The notes under the pieces: generated by a model
Told to the model about the DNA's origin: nothing
The model's input: the letters and a program-made list of their open reading frames with translations, nothing else
Databases searched by the model: none
NCBI RefSeq assembly: GCF_000348985.1
Contig: NC_035922.1
Coordinates: 124,001-188,000, forward strand
Reading direction: 5' to 3'
DNA length: 64,000 nt
From: Huiozyma naganishii CBS 8797
Lineage: Eukaryota; Ascomycota; Saccharomycetes; Saccharomycetales; Saccharomycetaceae
Position numbers and translations under genes: made by a program
Part shown: one piece after another, positions 1-10,812 of the stretch
How the letters are laid out: every line of letters starts with the position of its first letter
Numbering within the stretch: the first letter of the stretch is position 1

Positions 1-1
1 G

Positions 2-3000
2 CTGTCTCAGGATGGCAACTCTGGAGATGTAGTGATTGAGGAACACACTGCTGCTGCTGTTTCTGCCATTGGTGAACCGGGGCAAACCGGAGGCCAACTG
101 GAGCACCCAGATACTGTTTCCTCAGAGACTCAACAGGTTGGTGCCGGGTTTTCGACGGTACAAGACGCAGAGTCATCGTTTCCGGTTACACAAAGCATTG
201 CCGAAACAGATTCCGTAATTGATGAGAGAGAATTGACGCCAGTTCAAGCACCTGTTGAAATAACGCAAGAAGAACAATCCGCACGGGTATCGCCACAAGA
301 AACGAGCCTGGAATTCCAGAGTAATAGGGAAAATCAGCAAGACACAACTGATGTGCATGCATCGAATATTATTAAGTCAGAAGGGATGCCCTGTGAGGTG
401 GAGACTACACAAGACACTCAAGAAGATGTCGTGCCCGAACAAAGAGAGAGTACAGACACTGAGGTACAGAAACAAGCAACAAAAGCTCTCGATACTAAAC
501 TACAAGAGGAGAATATAGAGGTAAACTTTTTGAGTGCTGTAGATGATCATGTAACTGAGATTCAGGACCCGGTTCCAGAGAATGCTGGACATGAACAATG
601 TACCCCGTTGAGCGGGCCTGAACATGAACTTGATCCCCAACAGACCACGGACAATCTGTTTGGCGAATCAGATCAAGCACCATCCGCTCAAACTGATACG
701 GACGATCTGTTTGCGGGAACTACGGCCAATGACGAAAAAATGCCTTGGGATAATGATGAACTCACAGGTACAGCAGAAACGGTAGGGGAAAACGATGAGG
801 CCAACAATACTGTGATAGAAACACCCTTGGAAAGTAGGCACGACGAAACGGAACCTGACATCCCATCAGTAATTGCTGAGTCGGAAGAAAATGGGCACCC
901 ACAGGAAGAATATACCGATGATGCCATTGTAACAGTTACGACTGATCAGCAAGATATCCCGCCATTGGCGACTCAACCACAAGTACAGCCGCCTTCGAGT
1001 ATGGAACACCGAACAGTTGACGAAATAATGCCTTGGGAAAATGAGACTCGCACTGAAAGTGCCGAGGATACACATGAAACTACGGACGCACCGGCTATAA
1101 TGTTAAACGACGCCTCAGACCTGTTTGGAGACAAGGTAACTACTGATGAGGTTCTTCCTTGGGATATGGAACCAGCAAAAAATGAGCTTTCAACGTGGAG
1201 TAAAAAATCAGATGAACAAGAAGAAAATGTCACTGAACAGCCAACTGTCGGCCAAAAAATGCATGTTAGCGAGGAGTCCAATCTCGGCGAAGAATCCAAC
1301 ATTGGTGAAGAGGCTACCGTCAAGAAATTTTCGTTTCTGCAAGATGACGACGACCTATTAGATGATGATGACAGTTTCTTAGAATCAGAGGACGATGAAT
1401 TAGAACCAAAGCAAGAAAGCTACGTATCTGAAGGCATCTCAGAACAGCCACAAACTGAATCTCTGCAGATTCCAAAACAAACGACCAAGTATGCTCCTAC
1501 CACTGTCCCAACGTCACAACATCCTCAAGCACAACGTCAAGTATCCAATGGCTCTCTGTATCCTTCCCAGCATCAGTCCAGCACTTCCGTAGGTATTGTT
1601 ATGCCTCAGCAATATAAAAAAATGAATAAGTCAGCTGATACGGTGAACCTTGCCTCCTTGGGTTCCGCCAATACATCGTTTTTGTCAGTAGCTCCTGCAT
1701 CAGCTGTCGAAACGCAACAAGAGATACAGAAATTGGCCGAACAAAAAAAGAAATCAGACGCATATGATTTTCCATTGGCTTTGATTGGGGAAACTACCAA
1801 ACAGCAGGTGCATGCGAAACCGGTTGGTGTTTCAGTGAGAAACAAAACATCACCAATTATCCCAAGGAAACACTCATCCTCTAATTCGGCAAGTTTTTCA
1901 CGGGATGGTCTTCCACAATCTAACATGTTTCCAAATCTTCCTGTAAACCCATACGCTTCAGTAGCGGTCAAATCGCCTGTTCAGCCGGTTTACGGAATCC
2001 CAAATACATTACCTGTGACTGATGTGACCAAACCTGGCCTCAGCTTGCAAACTCAAAATCCTACAGTGTCCTCCGTGCAAAACTTTCAATATCCACCACG
2101 GAGCATAGCCACCCCGGGAAGAAGATCCAGAGCGGCGAGTAGTGTTTCTGCATCCCAGACTTCCATTACTGGACCGCAAAATCGCTATGCACCTCAGGCT
2201 GCGCCTGTTGCACCAGCTTCCAATCCTGCTCTCGGGCCACCTCCTGCAGGTAACATGTACGCCTCAGTTATGGCTCCACATGCTGCAGTAGGTAGCCAAT
2301 CCAACTTTCCTGCTCGAAGCTCAATTCCATCAATGGTTGCTGCTGAATCAAATCAGCAACATAACAATAACCTTATTCCACCTTTGAATACGGGAATCGG
2401 AGCACATCCGGCTGGTATTATTTCTCCGACTGCGATGCTCTCTCCTTCCTCTCTCATTTCAGGTGTTACTAGAGGTAATCATGCGAGGAATAATTCGAGC
2501 GTGTATGCCCCAAAAACAAATGTGAGTTCTTCGAAACATGCACCTACAGTTCATCCTCAGTATCAGCAGCAGCTCCAACCGCACCCAGCTCAGTTGCCAC
2601 CCGGTAATAAAATATACCCTCCGCAACCACAAGCTTCAATGGAAACTTACGCCCCCAACGTCCTGAATACAGTTCCACAGATTCCCGCTCCGGCCATGGG
2701 AGGAGTGATGGGAGGTCCGCCAATGCAACCTGTAAACATGCCTCATATTCCTGTGGCTCCAACCGTCGGAATGACATCTGGACCTCCTATTTCCAACGTG
2801 TTACCTATACCACCAATGGGAACCTACAGAAAGTCAAGTGCCAAGAATAAGGTCCAACAACCACAGGCAATGTCGGCAATTGACAACCAGGCCTTACTGA
2901 CGCGCCAATTCCCTATCTTCCATTGGAACTCCTCAAACAAAATCGTTTGTGGTATTCCATCCGTCAGCGGAGCCTTTATGGGGGGCAACAGCAGCTTGAC

Positions 3001-6000
3001 TACGCTGAAAGTTCTCCCATTTGATCATATTGTGAAGCAAAACAGCCTGTTGAAATCATTCCCGGGCCCACTATCCAACAAGACTAAGAAGAAAGATGTT
3101 GAAAAGTGGCTAGAAACAGTCATGGGCACTATGCAACTGGACCCAGCTTCAACTCAGGCTCTGGTTTGGTGTTTGTTGAAAGCTAAGATTTCTGAACAGC
3201 ATAGCTTGAAAGACATTTCGAAGATTCTCTATAACTCAGACGAACTGCTCGTTTATCTGTCTCAACCTTTAGGAGTACCACAACAAGCTGCTAATGCCTT
3301 TAGACTTGATTCGTCCACGTTAATGAGAGTGCTATCATTGTTACAAATCGGTGATCATGATAATGCGCTTAAAATTGCACTAGAGCGAAAGGACTATGCC
3401 ATGGCATTGCTGATTAGTGGATTGGTAGGTTTAGATAAGTGGTCAACAATTGTGGATCAATACCTGGAACAAGAATTTGCTGGTTCTTCTACGGAAAGTG
3501 GATCGAATCAATGTGCAAACTTACTGTCGTTGGTGTTTCAAATTTTTGTGGGAAATTCAACCGCTGCAATCCATAAATTTTACGGCACTGGACCGGAAGG
3601 ATTGTGGGCAATATCAAATTGGCGTGTTATCGTCGCTGCCGTCCTGATAAATGTTGTTGAAAAGCCGGACGAACTTGCGATTCCTCCAATGGTTGTTGAG
3701 TTTCTTCTAGAGTTTGGTATATTCCTTTACCATAAGGATCAGAAATTAGCAGCTGCGGTTTTGTTTATGATAGCTGAAGTTCCATTCTCTAACCACTCCG
3801 TTTTGAAAAACTCAGATGTAAAATTTAGATACGTTGGGAATCCAAAATCTGTGGAAAGTGTGCTTTGGTCGGAATTATACCAGTATTACATAATTCTGAA
3901 AAACCCAAGCTTAAAGTACACATCAAGTCTGCTACCTCAAAAACTCTATCACGGTTTCTGTTTGCAAGAACAAGGTCTCCCTACAGCTGCCACGAAATAT
4001 ATTGATTATGTCAGCTCTAAAATGAAGAGTTTGCCTAAGAACGACATTGTCGCTTTGAATTTAGTCCCACGATTAGATGAATTAAGCAATAGGATATCCG
4101 AATCGAACACAGGCTGGTTGACCAAACCTAAATTAAGCAGTGTTTGGGGCCAGCTGGATAAATCATTCAATAAGTACATTGGTGGGGACAACGAAGGACC
4201 TAAAAAGTCACCACAAAAGAAAGTGTTTGATAATTTCACACCTTATTCTTCTAACAACTCGTCCGTGGCCGACCTTTTCCAACATTCTGAATTCACGCCA
4301 TATCAGTTGCAGAAGAATCGTTCTATGAATGAATTCAAAGAAGGGGACCATGCATATCCAGGGCATTCAAAGTCGACTGTTTCCACTACTGCAGCGCCTC
4401 ATGATACATTACACAGGGTACCTACGGCTCCTGTCAGTCATTACCATCCAGCCATTACGCATGCTAATTCTAACGTGGGAGGTAGCTCTGCTAATTTGTT
4501 GCTAAGGAATGATGAAGCTAATGTCCCGCCATCATCTTTGGATTACGGAACAGGTAAGCATCAAGCCACTACATCTGTTGACAGCTTTGATTCCAGTATG
4601 AAGGCACCTCCTGTGATGGCGAGGTTATCACCCCGCAAATCACTAGGTGAAGGACTCGTCCTTCCTATAAAGAAGAAACCAATTAGGAAGTTAGCTACTC
4701 CTGCAACCTCGTACCCTCCTGTTGTTCATCAATCATCGTTTGTAGCCACATCAGGCTCTGTACCAGCGGGTGCGGAACCTCATTCTATTCAGACAGAGTC
4801 TTCTCCATCGCGCAATGCCGTCCCAATTAGGAAAATCCCAACGGCTGATGCACATGCTCCTAACAAGCTAGATGTAGTTCATTCGTTAATTGAAAATACA
4901 GCTCCTACTTTGAGTGCCCCATTATCTGATGTCAACCCAGTAGTTCCAAGTAATGCAGCACAGCGCAGTGAAGCCGATGAACAACATGTTACCGGTGGTC
5001 AACCTGACTCTACCGCGCCGAAAATTGCAGAAAAAGAACTTTCAGCTACAGGACCTGGCCCAATATCTGATGCTGAAACTGTTCCATCAAGAACCAGTGA
5101 GGAAGAAACTTTGGGTGAAGCATTATTACCAAAGGTGGGTGAGACCGAGGAGGAGGCTGCTATAATCGGGTTGTCAGATGATCGGACTTCAGAAGTGATT
5201 AACCAATCTGCTACAAATAACCAGGAGGAACTTGCGTCGGAAGAATTAGTTCCAAATATACCCAGTGAAGTAGTAGGCACCACATTGCCTCAAGATGTTC
5301 CATTATCTACTTTGGAAGCCAACAGGGACACGGAGCATGTAATAGAAACAGTCTCCACATCTTCAGAAAACCATAATAATGAGCAAAATTTACCACTTTC
5401 TAAAGAAGAACTGGCTGTCACAACCGAAACCAAATCTGACCTTGTACCTGAGCAGCATTCAAACTCCGAAGATCAACAAACAGAATCACATGCAGGAGAT
5501 AGCGGTCACAAACCCAAGCCCTCGATTCCTTCACCTGCTGCCCAAGAAGGGAATCCCAATGTATCCGGTGGTCAAGCTGCAAGTTCAGGTGACAATGATG
5601 ATGCGATTGGTTTAGGTATATTTAGTCAAGACACTGCAGGCAATCGTCCCCCCCAACCTGCTGCACCTCCTAAGAAAAAAATTGGAAATTTTAATCCGTA
5701 CTCACCAACCATTCCATCAACCAAAAAAGCTGCAAAGAGGACGGTGTACGTTCCGGTGGGTTTCAATCAGTCGACCCCTGCATTAGCACATTCTCCTCCT
5801 CCATTAGTCGATGATGTTGGTATTTACAATTATGGAGGTTATAAATCGCTAACGAATAACATAGGTAATTCGACGGAACAAGAGAACCAAACTAGTTCGT
5901 CCAGTGAGGGGATGAGCGAAACTCAGCAGGGAAGTAATGTTAGTATACCAGAGATATCAACTGGTTCGGGGCTTGCCTCTCCCCGCATGTACGCACATTC

Positions 6001-6793
6001 GACCAACAATAAGTTTGCTCCTATTCAGCCTCCAAAAGCCATTCCAAGTTCGCCTTTTGAACCCGTAATAAAGCCATCCACTTCTAGTTTCAACATATCC
6101 ACCGTCAAGATTGCCGATGAGGTCGACACTGTATATAATGACGTTGTTGAAGATGAGTCCGACGACGACGAAGAATCCGTGGCGGTGAAGAAGAAAGAAG
6201 ATGAAAGAAAAAAGAAAGAGGAGGAGGAAGAAGAGGATAGAAAGGATAGAAAATCCGACAAAAACAATAAGGAAAGTGCTGGCTGGTTCAAGTGGCTAAA
6301 GAAGGATACTGATGAAAAGAAGGCTGTGAAGGCCAAACTGGGAAATCAAAATAGTTTCTACTACGACGAAGAACTGAAGCGTTGGGTCAGTAAGTACGCG
6401 ACAGAGGAGGAGAAGCAAAAAATGGCACAAGCTGCGGCACCTCCACCTCCTCCGGTGATCAAGCGCAAAGATAATGCCATAAAAACAAAGCCACGTAAGT
6501 CGTTCAGTACTACTCAGCCTCCTATTGCAGCCCCAGTGGTGAATGCTGTGCTACCGAAGAATCCACTGACTGGGGAGCCAATGGGTCCCCCAGCTCTCCA
6601 ACCTTCTTCCGCAAGCCCCATCATGGCGCCCGTCGCTGATTCAGGGCCAAGTTTGACCTCTCCTCAGACAAGTTTGAGCGGGAAAAAGGCAAATGGCCTC
6701 GATGATATCTTGAATATATCCAATGCGACAGTGAGCAGAAGGAAAAAGAAGGGCGGCAGAGGTTACGTTAATGTCATGGACAATATCCAATAG
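2..6793 (+). CDS. SEC16: Sec16, COPII coat assembly scaffold (5'-partial)
   Basis: Large peripheral scaffold of ER exit sites that organises COPII coat assembly. The frame is open to the left edge with no start codon, so the extreme N-terminus lies outside the window; 2263 codons are visible against about 2195 residues in S. cerevisiae, so little is missing. The first ~480 visible residues are acidic and disordered and carry repeated DLF...PW(D/E) motifs (near 740, 1026 and 1151). A Pro/Gln/Ser-rich stretch follows. The conserved central domain starts near visible residue 967 (FPIFHWNSS) and runs to about 1400; this alpha-solenoid is known to bind Sec13 in the family. The C-terminal region has a Lys/Glu-rich charged stretch and the conserved motif FYYDEELKRWV near 6357. 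Synteny (first gene of the YPL085W block) agrees. Confidence 0.96.
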   Translation: MSQDGNSGDVVIEEHTAAAVSAIGEPGQTGGQLEHPDTVSSETQQVGAGFSTVQDAESSFPVTQSIAETDSVIDERELTPVQAPVEITQEEQSARVSPQETSLEFQSNRENQQDTTDVHASNIIKSEGMPCEVETTQDTQEDVVPEQRESTDTEVQKQATKALDTKLQEENIEVNFLSAVDDHVTEIQDPVPENAGHEQCTPLSGPEHELDPQQTTDNLFGESDQAPSAQTDTDDLFAGTTANDEKMPWDNDELTGTAETVGENDEANNTVIETPLESRHDETEPDIPSVIAESEENGHPQEEYTDDAIVTVTTDQQDIPPLATQPQVQPPSSMEHRTVDEIMPWENETRTESAEDTHETTDAPAIMLNDASDLFGDKVTTDEVLPWDMEPAKNELSTWSKKSDEQEENVTEQPTVGQKMHVSEESNLGEESNIGEEATVKKFSFLQDDDDLLDDDDSFLESEDDELEPKQESYVSEGISEQPQTESLQIPKQTTKYAPTTVPTSQHPQAQRQVSNGSLYPSQHQSSTSVGIVMPQQYKKMNKSADTVNLASLGSANTSFLSVAPASAVETQQEIQKLAEQKKKSDAYDFPLALIGETTKQQVHAKPVGVSVRNKTSPIIPRKHSSSNSASFSRDGLPQSNMFPNLPVNPYASVAVKSPVQPVYGIPNTLPVTDVTKPGLSLQTQNPTVSSVQNFQYPPRSIATPGRRSRAASSVSASQTSITGPQNRYAPQAAPVAPASNPALGPPPAGNMYASVMAPHAAVGSQSNFPARSSIPSMVAAESNQQHNNNLIPPLNTGIGAHPAGIISPTAMLSPSSLISGVTRGNHARNNSSVYAPKTNVSSSKHAPTVHPQYQQQLQPHPAQLPPGNKIYPPQPQASMETYAPNVLNTVPQIPAPAMGGVMGGPPMQPVNMPHIPVAPTVGMTSGPPISNVLPIPPMGTYRKSSAKNKVQQPQAMSAIDNQALLTRQFPIFHWNSSNKIVCGIPSVSGAFMGGNSSLTTLKVLPFDHIVKQNSLLKSFPGPLSNKTKKKDVEKWLETVMGTMQLDPASTQALVWCLLKAKISEQHSLKDISKILYNSDELLVYLSQPLGVPQQAANAFRLDSSTLMRVLSLLQIGDHDNALKIALERKDYAMALLISGLVGLDKWSTIVDQYLEQEFAGSSTESGSNQCANLLSLVFQIFVGNSTAAIHKFYGTGPEGLWAISNWRVIVAAVLINVVEKPDELAIPPMVVEFLLEFGIFLYHKDQKLAAAVLFMIAEVPFSNHSVLKNSDVKFRYVGNPKSVESVLWSELYQYYIILKNPSLKYTSSLLPQKLYHGFCLQEQGLPTAATKYIDYVSSKMKSLPKNDIVALNLVPRLDELSNRISESNTGWLTKPKLSSVWGQLDKSFNKYIGGDNEGPKKSPQKKVFDNFTPYSSNNSSVADLFQHSEFTPYQLQKNRSMNEFKEGDHAYPGHSKSTVSTTAAPHDTLHRVPTAPVSHYHPAITHANSNVGGSSANLLLRNDEANVPPSSLDYGTGKHQATTSVDSFDSSMKAPPVMARLSPRKSLGEGLVLPIKKKPIRKLATPATSYPPVVHQSSFVATSGSVPAGAEPHSIQTESSPSRNAVPIRKIPTADAHAPNKLDVVHSLIENTAPTLSAPLSDVNPVVPSNAAQRSEADEQHVTGGQPDSTAPKIAEKELSATGPGPISDAETVPSRTSEEETLGEALLPKVGETEEEAAIIGLSDDRTSEVINQSATNNQEELASEELVPNIPSEVVGTTLPQDVPLSTLEANRDTEHVIETVSTSSENHNNEQNLPLSKEELAVTTETKSDLVPEQHSNSEDQQTESHAGDSGHKPKPSIPSPAAQEGNPNVSGGQAASSGDNDDAIGLGIFSQDTAGNRPPQPAAPPKKKIGNFNPYSPTIPSTKKAAKRTVYVPVGFNQSTPALAHSPPPLVDDVGIYNYGGYKSLTNNIGNSTEQENQTSSSSEGMSETQQGSNVSIPEISTGSGLASPRMYAHSTNNKFAPIQPPKAIPSSPFEPVIKPSTSSFNISTVKIADEVDTVYNDVVEDESDDDEESVAVKKKEDERKKKEEEEEEDRKDRKSDKNNKESAGWFKWLKKDTDEKKAVKAKLGNQNSFYYDEELKRWVSKYATEEEKQKMAQAAAPPPPPVIKRKDNAIKTKPRKSFSTTQPPIAAPVVNAVLPKNPLTGEPMGPPALQPSSASPIMAPVADSGPSLTSPQTSLSGKKANGLDDILNISNATVSRRKKKGGRGYVNVMDNIQ

Positions 6794-7123
6794 AGGGTAG
6801 GATAAGGGCTGTATATATATATTATGAGTACGTACTTTACTATATTACAGATTGAATTTCTTTAAACGTTTATGTAATAATGAATATCGGTAATACCCGT
6901 GGGATACCGATTCTTTTATAAATGACTGTGTCTCGTTTCTGCTTTATTGACGGTTGCTCCGTTGGTCGCTGTTCAGATAATGACTTCAAAGGAATAGCCC
7001 TGGGAGTGGTTATCTATGTCCGAATAGTTAGATTTTGAGCTTCTAAAAGGCCCTTTATATATTGCCAAGTATAGATACTGAATTAGTATAAATATGGGGA
7101 TGCTATGGTTATCTGAACAAAGT
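6794..7123. other. SEC16 3' flank, no gene seen
   Basis: AT-rich 330-bp stretch between the SEC16 stop and the first LTR. It presumably holds the SEC16 3' UTR and terminator. In S. cerevisiae BRO1 and SEN54 follow SEC16; no trace of either is visible here. Confidence 0.6.
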
Positions 7124-7476
7124 TGCTGAATATAGAAAATGACTATTATAGGGGTGATGAGATATCATCATAGGCATAAACAGAATATGAAACGGTAATG
7201 ATACGTGACAACTATGAAACGTATAACAATATTGCCACGTGGAAGTTAATATGTTACACTGTGAAACATACTCACTACTCTGAGAATATCTGGGAAATTC
7301 TCACATATTTAAAGACTAGTTATATCCATAGTATTGGTCTCTATCTTTCAGAACATTCAGAGGAGACCATCGAACCTTATACTTAAATAGTATAACTAAG
7401 AAGTCAACTTTACCTAAGTCATCTCTTAATTTCTACTCAAAATGGATCGTCACAGCGAAAAAGACGATATCCAACA
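7124..7476 (+). mobile_element. Solo LTR of a Ty1/copia-type element
   Basis: 353-bp LTR starting TGCTGAATATAG and ending ATATCCAACA, flanked on both sides by a perfect 5-bp duplication AAAGT (7119-7123 and 7477-7481). No internal element sequence is attached, so it is a solo LTR left by LTR-LTR recombination. As in Ty1, a Gag start codon lies inside the LTR near its 3' end (ATGGATCGTCAC at 7442). A second full-length relative lies at 52725-53084, and diverged copies bound the element at 7722-10921. Confidence 0.9.
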
Positions 7477-7721
7477 AAAGTAGACACCCTCCATCTGATC
7501 TTTCCTTCTTTCGAGAAACTTGTTTATTAAAATAATACATATTTTTCTGCTGTTTGAAAGTCATAATTACCAAAAACAATAAATTAAGGTTTATCAGCCG
7601 ATAGTTCTCTTGAACGCACATATTTGATTCCTACATATGCAGGAACAAGTGTGTAGTGGGGATTAATCCTAATAGCTGGAACCTCATTTAATACGTTTAT
7701 TCTCAATAGTGACTGTTCTTC

Positions 7722-7820
7722 TGCTGGATATAGAAAATGAATATGATAAGGGTGATAAGATATCATCATAGGCATAAACAGGACACACACTTGATAAAAG
7801 ACACAAATGTTAACGAGACA
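7722..7820 (+). repeat. 5' LTR fragment of the copia element
   Basis: Shares its first ~70 bp with the solo LTR at 7124 (TGCTG, ATATAGAAAATGA, GATATCATCATAGGCATAAACA), then diverges, so it belongs to a different LTR subfamily. It runs directly into the 100-N gap; about 250 bp of LTR are not visible. Confidence 0.8.
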
Positions 7821-7920
7821 NNNNNNNNNNNNNNNNNNNNNNNNNNNNNNNNNNNNNNNNNNNNNNNNNNNNNNNNNNNNNNNNNNNNNNNNNNNNNNNN
7901 NNNNNNNNNNNNNNNNNNNN
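7821..7920. other. Assembly gap (100 N) inside the retroelement
   Basis: Exactly 100 N, a typical nominal length. It replaces the remainder of the 5' LTR, any primer-binding site and the start of gag, so the true length is probably several hundred bases. Confidence 0.95.
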
Positions 7921-10533
7921 ACCATCGCCTCTGTACTAAGTGTACAGATCCCTGACCCCAACATCCCGAACGCTCTCAATCCAACGTCCCCCAACAGTTT
8001 GTCCTTCATCACCAGCGCAACTGGTTTTGACCTTTGGATTCAACAACTCATCAACCACCTACGTAACAAGGGCTATGCTGATCTTGTTCCAGATAAATTC
8101 GGAACAACGAAACGCTATGCTACCGACGGTGAAGAATTGGGGATCACATGGTTATTCACTCATTATGTGAAGAAAGAGTACTACCCTAACTGGATTCCTA
8201 CAATGAAAGGGTCTGATTTATCTGAATATGACATCATTCAAACTGCTATGACTAAACATATTCAGAAACATGATCCCGGCCAAACCGCATGGGAAATCAG
8301 TCAACTCACCTTCGGTCCGTCTGAACCTGCCATTACCTTTATCGGTCGAGTGAGGCGCCTAGTTAGAAATCTCCCTCCCGATATGACCCCACTTCTCGAT
8401 ACACTTATTAAGAACAGTATTCTCGCTGCTTTAAAAGGTCCTTACGAACCAACTAAAAACCATTTCCGAAATCTCACAGCTCCTTACACTATTGATGACA
8501 TGTTACACCGGATCCAAACAACATATGACATATCTCATACTGATCAACAACCCAGAACCTCGTCCTATCAATTCCATCGGAACACCTATACTACTAATGT
8601 CCATAGTACCACTTGCTATAAGTGCAACAGGCCAGGATATTATGCCGCAAATTGTCCCAACATGAAATCACAAACCCGTCCCCCACGAACTACTACCAAA
8701 CGAAACACTACCTTCCGAGGCTCTTCTCGACGCACTACTAACAACGTATCATTTACTACAGAGTCATCCGCACAGGACCCAGAGCAGGCCTTCCCGGATG
8801 ACTATTATCTTAGGCACCCTCCACTACCACCAATAGACACATCCAAACATTTCCTAATCGACTCAGGTGCCGCTCTCACAGTTGTAAACAACAAGAACTT
8901 ACTACACAACCCTCATCCGTCGTCCACCAAAATCTCCATAGCATCTAGTGCTAACCATGATATCCCCTTCACCCTTGAAGGGACCATTCTGCTACGTCTG
9001 TCCGACAATTCCACTATTGAAATCCCTGCCTTTTACGCTCCTACTATAACCAATAATCTGCTAAGTACCCATGACCTTGAACAACACGGTTTATTTTTAG
9101 ACACCCGTCTAAACATATTATATGCTGCTAACGGTTCTTCCAAAGCTAATGTTATTACCCACAATGCCTTCCGATGGTTACCTTTCCGGTACGCTATATT
9201 TCCCTCTACGGTTCCTTCCACAACTATCAACTCGCTGCTCACAAAATATCCACTTGATCTAATTCATCGTCTCCTAGGACACATAAACGTCCAATCCCTA
9301 TACAAATCCATAAAAAACAAAACGTTCCAACATATCGAGCTATCCGACATCGATTGGTCCAACCTTGCACAGTTCCAATGTGTCGACTGTCTGCAGGGCA
9401 AAAGTCGTCAACACTCACATGTAGTTGGTTCCAGAGTTAAACATCAAGAAAAATATACAAAATTTGAATATCTACACTCCGATTTGCTAGGTCCCATTAC
9501 ATCTACAAGTACACAAACCAAATCGTGGTTTATCTCTTTCACAGATGAAGCCACCAGATACCGCTGGGTATACCGACTAACCGACAAACGGGATACTACC
9601 ATTTTACATAATTTAAAATCACTCATTAGTCTTATTCGGAATCAATTCAAAAGCAATGTCCTCGCGTTTCAATTTGACCGTGGAAGCGAATTCACAAATA
9701 CAGCCGTCCGATTTTACCTGGCCGAAAGTGGCATATCCACTTTCTACACATCCGTCGGCGATCACCAAGCCCATGGCATCGCCGAACGACTAAACCTTAC
9801 CCTTATGAACGATTGTCGAACACTTTTAAAAACCACTAATCTACCTCATCATTTATGGTTCTATGCCGTCCAGTTTGCGACTCTGTTACGGAATTCAGTC
9901 TACAACGACACAATCCAATCTTCCGCGCGTGCTAAAGCTAATCTTCCCGGTATTGATGTGAAAACCATACTTCCATTTGGACAACCTGTAATCGCCCATT
10001 TTACCAAGCTTAAAACAAAACTAAAATATCGTGGTGAACAAGGCTTTGCTCTTGTTCCCTCTTCCACTTCCTATGGCTACAACATCTATATCCCCAAAAC
10101 TGGTAAAGTAATTGATACAACAAATTACGCTGTAATTCGTTCTACCGTTCATATAAACCCCAACCAAGACTACGATGACACCATCTTTGATGACGTTATC
10201 AACCAACTCACAGACGCTGATGAACATACCACTGTCCACGACTCCGATGAAATGCTTTATCCCACACAAGACAATTCTGAAACAATTACTACTGCTGCTA
10301 CCCAAACTCCCCTTGATCCATTTTTAATTCCCACAACCACAGATTCCAGTAGGGTGGTATATATTCCACATACTACACCCACGGTCGATCCCTATGAAAC
10401 AGACATTGAACCCGAAGAAACTAAAGATCCCATGAATGAACTAGATACCAATGACACACAAGGATCTCCATTATTATCGCGTCATCAAAGATGGTGTCAT
10501 CGTAGTCTTGGTTGGGGTTTATATGAACGGTAG
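7921..10533 (+). pseudogene. Ty1/copia Gag-protease-integrase frame, 3'-truncated
   Basis: Open frame from the gap to a stop at 10533. In order it encodes a Gag segment, a zinc knuckle (CYKCNRPGYYAANC near 8614, with Tyr where His is normal), the aspartic protease motif FLIDSGA near 8850, the integrase zinc region (H-x3-H then CVDC near 9390), and an integrase core. The core acidic residues are recognisable in YLHSDLLGP, FDRGSEF and HGIAERLN. The closest resemblance from memory is Ty1/Ty2/Ty4 integrase, but gag and pol lie in one frame as in Ty5. The last 17 residues come from the inverted segment, so translation ends artificially before reverse transcriptase. The gap hides the start. Confidence 0.9.
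9863..10195 (+). repeat. Inverted duplication, left arm (integrase sequence)
   Basis: 333-bp arm in its native integrase position. Its exact reverse complement, without mismatch or indel by my base-by-base reading, is at 10480-10812, separated by a 284-bp spacer. Confidence 0.92.
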
Positions 10534-10812
10534 AACGAATTACAGCGTAATTTGTTGTATCAATTACTTTACCAGTTTTGGGGATATAGATGTTGTAGCC
10601 ATAGGAAGTGGAAGAGGGAACAAGAGCAAAGCCTTGTTCACCACGATATTTTAGTTTTGTTTTAAGCTTGGTAAAATGGGCGATTACAGGTTGTCCAAAT
10701 GGAAGTATGGTTTTCACATCAATACCGGGAAGATTAGCTTTAGCACGCGCGGAAGATTGGATTGTGTCGTTGTAGACTGAATTCCGTAACAGAGTCGCAA
10801 ACTGGACGGCAT
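10480..10812 (-). repeat. Inverted duplication, right arm (integrase sequence reversed)
   Basis: Exact reverse complement of 9863-10195. Read on the minus strand it still encodes the same integrase C-terminal residues (KTILPFGQPV to DDTIFDD). The three bases CAT at 10810-10812 are shared by this arm and by the adjoining LTR fragment, a microhomology junction. Confidence 0.92.

Noticed and set aside
10421..10717. Minus-strand frame encoding integrase-like residues
   Set aside because: It is only the inverted duplication read backwards, not a separate gene.
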